The notes below the pieces were generated by a model that saw only the letters and a program-made list of their open reading frames with translations, had not been told where the DNA came from and searched no databases. Of a stretch of DNA of 64,000 bases, positions 33,857 to 42,713 are shown in pieces. Source of the stretch: Polytrichum commune (taxonomy: Eukaryota > Streptophyta > Polytrichopsida > Polytrichales > Polytrichaceae); contig OX485805.1 of NCBI GenBank assembly GCA_950295325.1, positions 9,362,501-9,426,500 on the forward strand. Direction: 5' to 3'. The translations under genes and the position numbers were made by a program. Each line of letters opens with the position of its first letter. Positions within the stretch are counted from its first letter, which is position 1.

Positions 33857-34417
33857 ATGGATAGGATGGGAGAGAAGAGAGACATGTTTGAGGGTCTAGG
33901 ATGTGATGAGGAGATAGAAAATTTAGGTGAACCCGATATTCCATTCAATCCATCAACCGAGCGTGAGAGAGATGAGAGATGTGCTAGGAATCGATTTCGT
34001 GATGAGTATGTCATGACTCCCTTCTCACAATCTACACAAGCTTGGAGGATGAGGGCGGAGGAGGACCAACGACGATATGCGAACAACTTTGAGATCGATG
34101 CGGTGGAGAATGACAACACACAATGCGTGGGTGGAGATATAAATGATCTGATTGATTTGTGTGCGGATATTTTGGAGAAGCCCGGGGATGTGGATATGGA
34201 GGAGACTTCAATCGACATTGAAGATGTCAAGGTAGCGGAAGAATCTTCAAGGACTTTGCCTTTTCGTAAGAAGAGGAGAGGATTATCGCCTCATCGGCTA
34301 CCATTGAAGGAACGGATGAAAGACCGAACGATTAGCTATGTTGATTTACTTCGACCGAATCCTCTCCCAAAAATGGACCCTCGACGGAAGCCACAAACAT
34401 CTACGAGGTTGCCATGA
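33857..34417 (+). CDS. Hypothetical 186-aa protein of segment A
   Basis: Open from ATG 33857 to the stop ending at 34417. The N-terminal half is acidic (CDEEIENLGEPDIPFN) with an Arg-rich patch (RERDERCARNRFRDEY). The C-terminal part is basic (FRKKRRGLSPHRLPLKERM), a likely nuclear signal. No domain recognised. The broken copy at 3038-3591 keeps the basic tail best. It may be a transposon accessory protein or the last exon of a larger gene, but no donor or acceptor evidence supports more exons. Confidence 0.55.
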   Translation: MDRMGEKRDMFEGLGCDEEIENLGEPDIPFNPSTERERDERCARNRFRDEYVMTPFSQSTQAWRMRAEEDQRRYANNFEIDAVENDNTQCVGGDINDLIDLCADILEKPGDVDMEETSIDIEDVKVAEESSRTLPFRKKRRGLSPHRLPLKERMKDRTISYVDLLRPNPLPKMDPRRKPQTSTRLP

Positions 34418-34518
34418 CGGAAGTCAAGTTGACGGAATGAAGTGGAATATTAAATCGTGCATGGTTTGTTCATGTATGTGATTTATAAAGGGCATTTATA
34501 CCGTCGTCGCAATAATAA

Positions 34519-34880
34519 AGTCATTACTTGTACATCGTTGTCTCCATAGGGGTGATAATTTGTTGGTCATCATACTACATTGGTTACTTTGTTGCTTGAG
34601 GGATCCTTCATTAGTTTTGTGTGGATAAGTACACCGGTAATGATATTTAGTGTCACATATATTATTTGCAAAGGGCCTAAGTTAGATGGGGTGCGGATGG
34701 GGGGACGCGGGAATGTGCAGTAGAAATATTATTGCATATTCATGTAGAGGACTTCATTACCTATCCATGGATACCAAGAAATCATTTTTTGGACTTCATA
34801 TGAATTTTTGAGAGCCAAAAAACCGAGACTATGTCCAAACTTCCAAAAAAAATTAAAAAGTGCAGATTCAAAGGAACTCG
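34519..34880. other. Non-coding stretch after segment A copy 2
   Basis: No gene or repeat recognised before the purine-rich array begins near 34880. Confidence 0.45.
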
Positions 34881-35350
34881 GGAGCGGACGTATGGGAACG
34901 CTAGAGCGGACGCAGGGGAACTCTAAAGCGGACATAGGGGAACATGGGGCGGACTTATAGGAACGTTGGAGCGGACGTAGGGAACGAGGGGGCGGACGTA
35001 GGGAACGAGGGGGCGGACGTACGGAACGAGGGGGCGAACGTAGGGAACGAGGGGGCGGACGTTTGGGAACGGGTGCGGACGGGGGCGGGAACGGGTGCGG
35101 ACTGGGGGGAACGGGCGCGGACGGGAGGGAACGGGTGCGGACTGGAGGGGAACGCGGGGGGCGGACGTAGGGGAACGAGTGCGGACGGGGGCGGGAACGG
35201 GTGCGGACTGGGAGGGGAACGGGTGCGGACTGGGAGGGGAACGGGCGCGGACTGGGAGGGAACGGGTGCGGACTGGAGGGGAACGCGGGGGGCGGACGTA
35301 GGGGAACGGGCGCGGACTGGGAGGGGAACGGGCGCGGACGGGGAGCGGAT
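34880..35350. repeat. G/C-rich array upstream of the RING-like gene
   Basis: About 20 imperfect units of the type GGGAACGAGGGGGCGGACGTA (~21 bp), the reverse complement of the motif in the other tracts. The ORFs across it are artefacts. It ends 8 bp before a TATA box. Confidence 0.88.
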
Positions 35351-35357
35351 GGAGGGG

Positions 35358-35365
35358 TATATAAG
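35358..35365 (+). promoter_or_regulatory. TATA box of the coiled-coil/RING-like gene
   Basis: TATATAAG directly after the purine-rich array. The first in-frame ATG is 475 bp downstream, leaving room for a 5' UTR intron that I cannot define. Confidence 0.6.
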
Positions 35366-35832
35366 TGGAGGGGACCACTTACATACCCCACTCCACTCCT
35401 TGTGGGCGCCCGGACGACCCTCCTCTACTACAGAGTGCGGGGTTTAGCGGGGTGCTTGGAGGAGTTAAGGATCCCTTTTTTGGGATCCTTTTATACTTTT
35501 TTTACTGACCTGTTTGTGGGTGTGATCCACGTGGACCCGTTCCCTTGTGACGTGGCATATTGCCTTTTTGGCATATTCCTTGTGACGCGCCCAGTCAACT
35601 GGGCTCTGCGTGAGCGCTGGTAGCGGGGTGCTCGAAGGGTGTGCTGAATTTTTGTACTTTAATTTTTAACGACATTTTTGAACTAATTCCACAGCAACAC
35701 TATTTTGAAGTGTATGCTTGGATGTTTTGTAGCACTATTATGAAGTGCAATTAGTAATTTAAAAATTAGAGTTCTAGATTAGAATTAGAAACTACAATTT
35801 GGGTGGATCCGGCAAGTGAAGGATTTCCAGAC

Positions 35833-38079
35833 ATGGCAAGTGGAGGATCTGGAGACATGGCAAGTGGGGGATCAGGTTGTCACAGATCACATGTACGCAA
35901 GGCCGCTGGGTTGGAGTGGGATGTTTATGATGACAACACCCAAAAAGCCAGGGCAGGTTGGGAGAATGTACCACAACCGTGGTCAGTGAAGACTGCAATG
36001 CAGTACGTGGGCTTCCCTCACTTTGATCGGTTGTGGCCAAGACCTTGTCACGAGCGACACTGCAAGGCCATCAGTGCGAGTTATATGCAGCTTGATGACG
36101 TGGAGGCAAAATGGAGATTCCTAACGATACTTAGAAGTATCTCCAATTTGGATAGATGGCCCAAGAGTGCAATTCCAAAGTCGGTGGCGTGTATGATGTA
36201 TGCGGAGTACGTGTTGCGAGTTAGGGTGGATTGGTCAAGTTTGGCTACCCTGCATGGTCAAAAATTTGGGGGTATTGGAATTGCATTCACTAAATGCACA
36301 GTTCCAGATATTCTATACACTCCCGTTCCGGAGTGGTTCAGGAGGAATCCTCGACTAGTGGATGAGCCTGGGGCCCCAATTCCAGAGGATCGGGAACCAA
36401 AAAAACCACGTAATCGTAAACGACCAGCCAATGACGTGGAGATGGCCATCGAGGAGGCGTTTGAACATATGGATGAGGGCATGGAGGCAAATGTCGAGGT
36501 CAACAACCTGATCAACGACGTGGTTAACGAGGTCCTAGACGAGGTAAACCTTGGTGAACATGGAGCGGACCCGACGGAGAGCAGAATGGAGGAATTGCGT
36601 AAGCAACATGCGTTGGAAATTCGTGACTATAAAACGATGATTTTCGAGTTGGAAAATCGAGTTGCAACACTTACGATGGGGGAGGCTAGCAGTTCAAGTA
36701 GTACACCAATTAACCTTCAGTCTTTGGAAGCAGAGAGGGACGCAGCTTTACAGGAGGCCAAGATTGCAAAGTCACAAGCTCTGGAAGTATGTATGAAAAA
36801 TGAAGTAATGCGAGGAAAGATGGAGGCTTTGCAAAAGGAGGTGGTGGACATGCAACAACAACTTCAAGTGGTCAATGAAGTGGTTGTTGATCACGAAGCC
36901 AAGATTGGCGGACTGGAAGAGCAGAATGCAAGGTTGAAGAAATTTCTGTTGGATGCGATTGTGGAGCGCAAGAATATGAGGACAAGCACATTGCTTGCTA
37001 TGGCCAAGGCTCATCAATTTGAAGCTGAGTTTGAGAGCATCCAGAAATAATGGAACCGCAATCAGAGAATGCGGAATATGATGCTCACGTCATGGCCAGA
37101 AGATGAGCATATGTACCCTAGTAGGTGGGATAGGGATAATGAGTGGACATTGCCAAGCGGGAGCATCGATTGGCGTCAAGTAACCGACCCAGATCACCAT
37201 TGGGATGTGACCCAAGTGCATGAATATCCATTCCGCATGAGGGGTGAGTTGTTATGGCCAAATCCACATACAATGGTCTTCGACGGAACCGCATGTGCGA
37301 TTTGCCAATGTCCATTTGGCCCAGAGGGATGCTATCAAGTTGGATCATGTGGGGCCCAATTCCATCCACAATATCTAATAGGGAATATGATCAAGAAACG
37401 CCAATGTCCTCATTGCAGATCACCCTTCCACCCTCGTTTGTACCTCCAATTTGGCCTTCGGGATTACATGCCTAACGACTAGATATTAAAGCCATGGGAC
37501 TTTCCCTTCGATCTTCAAGAGTTTGATGGGGAGAATGTTGAGTGGAGTTGGTTATACAATTGTGCCAAGGTTGAGCTATGGCACGAGAACAGAGATGGCG
37601 ACTGGACACGGAATGCACGTCAAATTTTGTATGTTGCAGACGAGTTGTATCCCAACAAGCCCCCCGATCAGGGCTTGAAAAGATTTTTGTACCAAACTCT
37701 TGAATGGCATTGGAATACAACCAGCAGACAATTAAAGAGAGGCATTCATCCTCCTTGGTACAATGCAGCAGGTCTCGAATCAGTATCGGAGCATGATTTG
37801 GAAGAAGATGCAGATGACATGTCTACGGAACGGGATCCGAGATATGAATTGCAGTTAGAGGTGGGGTACCACAAGAATAGGCTGCAGTTGGCTGCAATTG
37901 ATGCACTCTTGCATAGAGTTGCGGATGATGTGGTATTGAGATGGCTAAATGGTGGGCCTAGACCACGTAATGTCGTTCCATTGTCTCCTGGTAGTCGTCC
38001 ATACCTCACCCGTGGAACAACGCGAAGCATGGAAGCGGGGGAATCATCACGAGCACGACGAGGATATACTTCAGCTTGA
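35833..38079 (+). pseudogene. Coiled-coil protein with degenerate RING finger; two in-frame stops
   Basis: One frame of 749 codons runs from ATG 35833 to 38079, broken only by TAA (37048-37050) and TAG (37480-37482). All three blocks are in the same frame and read coherently. Block 1 has a globular part, a basic cluster KKPRNRKRP (~residue 195, possible nuclear signal) and a coiled coil (~250-405). Block 2 has CAIC…SCGAQFHPQYL…CPHC (~488-532), a RING-like pattern in which two usual metal ligands are Ala and Tyr. Block 3 (37483-38079) is acidic then Ser/Arg-rich. Both stops are one C-to-T change from Gln codons. It could be a recent pseudogene, a gene with readthrough, or (less likely) three short genes. 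Confidence 0.7.
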
Positions 38080-38805
38080 ATAGACCTCGATTCAGATTCG
38101 GATTAGGCATTTTTGTACCATGTTTAGGAAGTTGTATAGGAACGGATGAAGACTTTGGACACAATGAACATATTTCATGTTCAAAGTATATGTAATATAA
38201 AGAGGATTTACCGACAAGTTGTCATTTCTAAGATCGTGTAAAAGATAACATATGGATGCCACATGTTTTAATGTTATTTGAAACTTTTAAAAACTTACTT
38301 GAATATTAGTAATTCATATGATAGTCTAACCAAAAGTACTATTGACTACATAGTCAATATTGAATACCACATAAAGATATAATTATATAAAACGGATAGA
38401 AAGGTCCTCAAAAAGAGGATGTCACCAACGAAGCATGTACAATCGAGCAATAGGGGATTGCAATATTTATAAAAGCATATTCTTTAAGAAGCTGAATAAA
38501 TAAACATAAAACTCCATTCACAGTAAGAATTATACAAAATAGTAATTAATAAAGGCATAACATGTTATTGAAAATTAATTGCAATGCTAAGTTGACAACC
38601 ATATTGTATTTTCAAAATTTTAAAAAACATGCAATAAATAATTTTATTACCATAATAAAATGTTACAACTTCGAAGGTAACATTCGCTTTGTGGTCTAAA
38701 TGTCTTACCGAAGGCCCTAAGGTTGTAACTTGTATCAATTTTGACGTAAGTAATAAATTATGAGAGTACGTGGGAGCACCGAAATACCACATTTGTGCAA
38801 AACCA
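38080..38805. other. Intergenic A/T-rich stretch between convergent genes
   Basis: Lies between the 3' ends of the RING-like gene (+) and the hAT transposase (-). No coding frame or repeat recognised. Confidence 0.5.
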
Positions 38806-41800
38806 TTACGTTCGAATCCGTACTGTGGGATCCTTTGCTTCGACACATCTTGGGTTCTCTTCAGACTCGTCTGTGCTGCAATCATCATCCGTTTGGGGAG
38901 TCGCGCTCCGAAGATGCAACTCTCGGTCACGTTGTGAGAAAATTATCTTCTTGGTCGGCCGGGAGCCCTCTGCATCTTGTATGCCATTTTCATTTAGATG
39001 TGGTCTACCCTCATCTTCATTGTAGTCTTCAGCAGTAAACGGAAGCGATTTTCCCTGATACCTCTTCCTAGTACGTTTGACACCTCTCGTAGTTCTCTGA
39101 CGCCCTCCACCCGTACCACGACTTGAGTGCACTTCATCTCTACTTCCATCTATAAAAACATCCCCCGTTGTACTTCCGCCTCCAACTCCAAGGCCACATG
39201 TTCCATTGGATTGGCTGTGTGGAAGTGAAACTGATGCGGATGGAATTGCAATTGGTATGTTCTCAACAACATGTCGACGAACAGATTGACGACGTGGCGC
39301 CTCTGTAGTAACATTTCTTGAAACATTGTGTATAGCAACCAAAGTAGCACCCACCGCAGTTGCACGTGAAACACCCAATCTAGAAGTATTGGCAATACTT
39401 CGAGTGAGAGGACGACGTTGACCTTGTGCATGCACTTGCACCGTAGAGGTGGATGCAGTTCTTTGAAGAGCACGGAATCGAGTTGTAGGTATTTCAGGAA
39501 CATTGGGCGTTTGATCTTCTATACGATGGTTGGATATGAAGGAGGCGTCTATGGATTCAGAATGTACTCGGGCTGGAAGTGGATCCTGTTGAACGTGCGT
39601 TGGCTCATTTGCGGGTAGTACATTGTCACCTTCACCAAAAGAAAGAGAATCGCTCCGAGGTTGCAAGGAATCTACTTCAATTCCTACATTCTCACTTGCC
39701 CCCATAGCAACATTATGGTCAGGGCGAAACCCTTGTCCAGTGTGGAGAGTTTTAAAAGGCGGTCCTCCAATAGACCCCTCATGATCGTCATGCATTCCGT
39801 CGTTATGTTGGGGGACATCCGGTTCATCAAAATCAAACATCCCAAGGTTTCCATCACCACCATTGCCATCCTCATCTTCTGAATCATGATTCTCGGAATC
39901 GAGGTCATCCAAATCAAAGTCGATGTCATCAACATTGTTGTCATCATCATTTCCGGCCCTATCATTTGGATCCACGTCATCTTTGTTGTCATCTTCTTCG
40001 TCAATCTCATCGTCAGAATGGACCTCATTCAATTCGTACCATTGCGCAGGTCTTGGGCCCCTCCGATGTCGAATGAGCCTACTATTGGTATATATGTAGA
40101 CGAGGTCCTCGGCACGACTATGCTTCAAGCGATTGCGACTCTTGTTGTGAACATATGAGTACATGCTCCAATTGCGTTCACATGCGGATGCGGAACATAC
40201 TTGTGCAAGGATACGTCTTGCTATTGTTTGGAGGGCTTTAGCTCCACCTCCCATTGCATCCCACCATTCATGGAGAGGTGCGGCATGCACGCTCGGGTCA
40301 GTAGAATCAACAAAAGGCCCTTGATTTTCAAGGAAATCTTGGTACTGGTGGAGGATTTGGACATAGGTGTCCTCATCTTGAGCAAGCCTGCGAAGAACTC
40401 GATTTAGGATTGTCCTCGAATTCTCATCCTCATGGAGTGGGGCCCAACCACGTAGAAGCGGATTTAACATCGCTCCAGCCCAATGTAGATCATTCAACAT
40501 CAACCTCCATCTATTTTGAAACGTTAGCATAGCATTTGCAGCAAGCTCAGGGCTTAAGCGAAATGGAGGTTTACTGAATCCACGAATATGGGTTTGTAAA
40601 TCATGCATGACCCTCCAAGCCATTCCCATTGCAGGCGCCTTGCCATCAAATACACGAAGAGCTTTAACAACCGGGATCACCATATACAAGAAATTTTCGC
40701 ACGTGTTCCAGAATCCATCAGAACATATAAAGCTTCGCACAGCAGAACCCTTCATGTAAGAGGTGCGAGATCTCCTCCTCATATCACGCATTAGAGTAGG
40801 CCAATCCTCATCAACCACCATTCTTTCCAAAGCATTGCATACTTGAAGAAGACGATCTATCATGATGAAGTTCGTTGCAAAACGGGTCTCTACAGGTAGG
40901 CGGAGTGAGATATTTGGTGACAACCTCCGGAATATAGCTTGAGAAGCATGATGGTTTTTGATAAAAACACAAATATGGCGCGCCTTTTTTACCAACTTTT
41001 TCACCCATTCCTCCTTCCCCCAATCTTCTAAGAGGAGATCTAGGCAATGCGCAGCACATCCTTGAAAATATAGATCGGGATTTGCTTGAATCAAGTCGCG
41101 AGCAGCGGAGGCCATAACTGGGGCATTGTCGGTGCAAATCTGGACCACATTATGTCGACCAACCTTTTCCACAAATGGTTGAATTTGAGCAGCAACGTAT
41201 ACATGATCCTTGTGATTTCCCGTGGTATCAATGGTACCCAAGAAAACATCTCCCTTTGTGCCGCATTGGAGAACGTTTAGGAGAGGTCGGTTTTGCACGT
41301 TGTCCCATCCATCACAACATATTGTAACACCGTATTTTTCAACGGAATTCCCCATCTTCTCCTTCACTTGCCTATCTAGGTCAACCTTTTTATCAGTTAA
41401 CAACTTCGTACGGATGGCATTGTACGATGGTGGTGTGTAGGCTGGCATTCGATGACGGGCAGTTTCACGCACAGCATGAACAAATGCAGGATGTCTCACA
41501 ATGTTGAAAGGAATGTTAGCTTCATAAAAAGCCGTTGCCCATGCTCTATCAAGGAGTTGTTTTGTTGACACATTGAACCCCTCCGTTATGTTGAGTTGAC
41601 GTAGTTCACGAGGAGGTGTGCCATATATCACAACATCAGAATGTTGAGTGGATTGGGACATAAGCAAAGGCTCTGTTTCACTAATTACGGAGTCCGCTAT
41701 AATAGGCTCCAGAGGTACAATATCTGGCACCGGAGAGTCCTCATTTACAATGCCTACATGTAAGGGCACAATGCCTCCGCAATGTTCAAACAAGACCCTA

Positions 41801-42003
41801 ATATGCGGGGGAACCATCCTACATGTGGAAACATCACAAGCACCCCCTACAGGAGGTCTATAACCAAGGTGGGCCAACATTCTATTTCCTCGGTAAGATA
41901 TGACGAACGGGCAAAACCTACATTTAACCTGCCTTTGTGATTTACCGGGAACCATCCCCTTATCCTCGTACCAATGATCCCATGCATCATTTCGGCGTGG
42001 CAT
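38806..42003 (-). CDS. hAT-family transposase with BED zinc finger and long acidic C-terminal tail (1065 aa)
   Basis: The ATG is 42003-42001. The frame is open a little upstream, but that part looks like an intron acceptor (TTTGCAG at ~42018), suggesting a 5' UTR intron. Order of parts: BED-type finger (VKCRFCPF, ~28), DUF659/RNase H-like core with CCDGWDN (~229) and CTDNAPVM (~290), and the hAT dimerisation region with ACERNWSMYSYVHNKSRNRL (~607). These carry the Asp, Asp and Glu expected for catalysis. A ~70-residue acidic tract and a ~330-residue Ser/Arg/Thr-rich tail follow, far longer than in usual hAT proteins. It lies next to the right TIR and points away from it. Confidence 0.9.
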   Translation of the reverse strand: MPRRNDAWDHWYEDKGMVPGKSQRQVKCRFCPFVISYRGNRMLAHLGYRPPVGGACDVSTCRMVPPHIRVLFEHCGGIVPLHVGIVNEDSPVPDIVPLEPIIADSVISETEPLLMSQSTQHSDVVIYGTPPRELRQLNITEGFNVSTKQLLDRAWATAFYEANIPFNIVRHPAFVHAVRETARHRMPAYTPPSYNAIRTKLLTDKKVDLDRQVKEKMGNSVEKYGVTICCDGWDNVQNRPLLNVLQCGTKGDVFLGTIDTTGNHKDHVYVAAQIQPFVEKVGRHNVVQICTDNAPVMASAARDLIQANPDLYFQGCAAHCLDLLLEDWGKEEWVKKLVKKARHICVFIKNHHASQAIFRRLSPNISLRLPVETRFATNFIMIDRLLQVCNALERMVVDEDWPTLMRDMRRRSRTSYMKGSAVRSFICSDGFWNTCENFLYMVIPVVKALRVFDGKAPAMGMAWRVMHDLQTHIRGFSKPPFRLSPELAANAMLTFQNRWRLMLNDLHWAGAMLNPLLRGWAPLHEDENSRTILNRVLRRLAQDEDTYVQILHQYQDFLENQGPFVDSTDPSVHAAPLHEWWDAMGGGAKALQTIARRILAQVCSASACERNWSMYSYVHNKSRNRLKHSRAEDLVYIYTNSRLIRHRRGPRPAQWYELNEVHSDDEIDEEDDNKDDVDPNDRAGNDDDNNVDDIDFDLDDLDSENHDSEDEDGNGGDGNLGMFDFDEPDVPQHNDGMHDDHEGSIGGPPFKTLHTGQGFRPDHNVAMGASENVGIEVDSLQPRSDSLSFGEGDNVLPANEPTHVQQDPLPARVHSESIDASFISNHRIEDQTPNVPEIPTTRFRALQRTASTSTVQVHAQGQRRPLTRSIANTSRLGVSRATAVGATLVAIHNVSRNVTTEAPRRQSVRRHVVENIPIAIPSASVSLPHSQSNGTCGLGVGGGSTTGDVFIDGSRDEVHSSRGTGGGRQRTTRGVKRTRKRYQGKSLPFTAEDYNEDEGRPHLNENGIQDAEGSRPTKKIIFSQRDRELHLRSATPQTDDDCSTDESEENPRCVEAKDPTVRIRT

Positions 42004-42232
42004 GACTTCAACAAAACCTGCAAATACAAACAAGTTAGAGCAAGTAACTTTGATCGCATACTAGGTCTTGTTCAAGAGTGCCACAAGGGCAACCCTAATT
42101 CACAGTCACTAGATTGGACAAAGTATCCTCTGCATTCGGGTCTCACGCATTCAATCCTCACTCCTCAAAGGAGAATCAAAAGACTTGACACACACTATGT
42201 CAGTGGAGGCAAAAATGGCACCTTGAACCCTC

Positions 42233-42240
42233 AATTTATA
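42233..42240 (-). promoter_or_regulatory. TATA box of the hAT transposase gene
   Basis: On the minus strand TATAAATTG lies ~11 bp downstream of the G/C-rich array and ~230 bp before the ATG. The arrangement matches that of the two other cargo genes. Confidence 0.65.
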
Positions 42241-42250
42241 GTATTCGAAT

Positions 42251-42482
42251 CGGACGGGGAGCGGACGGAGGGGGGGGAGCGGACGGGGGGGCGGACGGAG
42301 GGGGGGGGGGGGGAGCGGACGAGGGAGCGGACGGACGGGGGGGGGGGAGCGGACGGGGGAGCGGACGGAGGGGGGGGAGCGGACGGAGGGGCGGACGGGA
42401 GAGGGTGAGGAGCGGACGGGGGGGGGGGCGGACGGGGAAGCGGACGGAGGGGGGGGGGAGCGGACGGGGGGGCGGACGGGCT
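42251..42482. repeat. Purine-rich array between right TIR and transposase promoter
   Basis: GGAGCGGACGGGGG units with long G runs on the plus strand, so C-rich on the transposase coding strand. It mirrors the tract inside the left TIR and has clear G-quadruplex potential. Confidence 0.85.
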
Positions 42483-42713
42483 CTAGTAAATTTTTCCCCA
42501 CTTTACCTTTACTTTGCTGACATGTCATCACACGTGGACATTGTAAATCCTACGTGTCCAAATTGGGTTAATGTAATTACACAAAAAAATCGGTAAAATT
42601 CAAGTCCGTCAGGATAAAAACAGCATCCGGCATAATGTCGTGACGGATACGTGTCGTGACGGCACGACATTATGCCGGGATTACCCTCCGTCACGACACA
42701 ATAGACAACCCTG
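42470..42713 (-). repeat. Right terminal inverted repeat
   Basis: Reverse complement of 15115-15359 with about four mismatches, ending …ATAGACAACCCTG at 42713. Gypsy-like coding sequence starts at the very next bases. Confidence 0.9.

Larger units (their letters stand above)
31641..34518. repeat. Segment A, copy 2
   Basis: Matches 1-3683 from 32030 on. The stretch 31641-32029 (GCCTCCAAAGGCCAA repeats) probably belongs to the same element but lies left of the window in copy 1. It contains telomere-like repeats, four minisatellite units and an intact small gene. It sits between the kinase and the RING-like gene and so interrupts the composite element. There is no solo LTR here. Confidence 0.8.
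15115..42713. mobile_element. Composite hAT-like element with long TIRs and cargo genes
   Basis: Bounded by inverted copies of a ~245-bp sequence (15115-15359 and 42470-42713) with only about four mismatches. Both begin CAGGGTTGTCTAT, a hAT-like terminus. Inside are a hAT transposase next to the right end, a kinase gene and a coiled-coil/RING-like gene, plus later insertions: a complete gypsy element and segment A copy 2. Without those two insertions it is roughly 13-14 kb. The 8 bp outside the ends differ (GTCTCGGT, ATTACGAG), so this is not a simple insertion. Either the ends come from different events or the locus was rearranged. TIRs this long are unusual for hAT elements. Confidence 0.7.
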
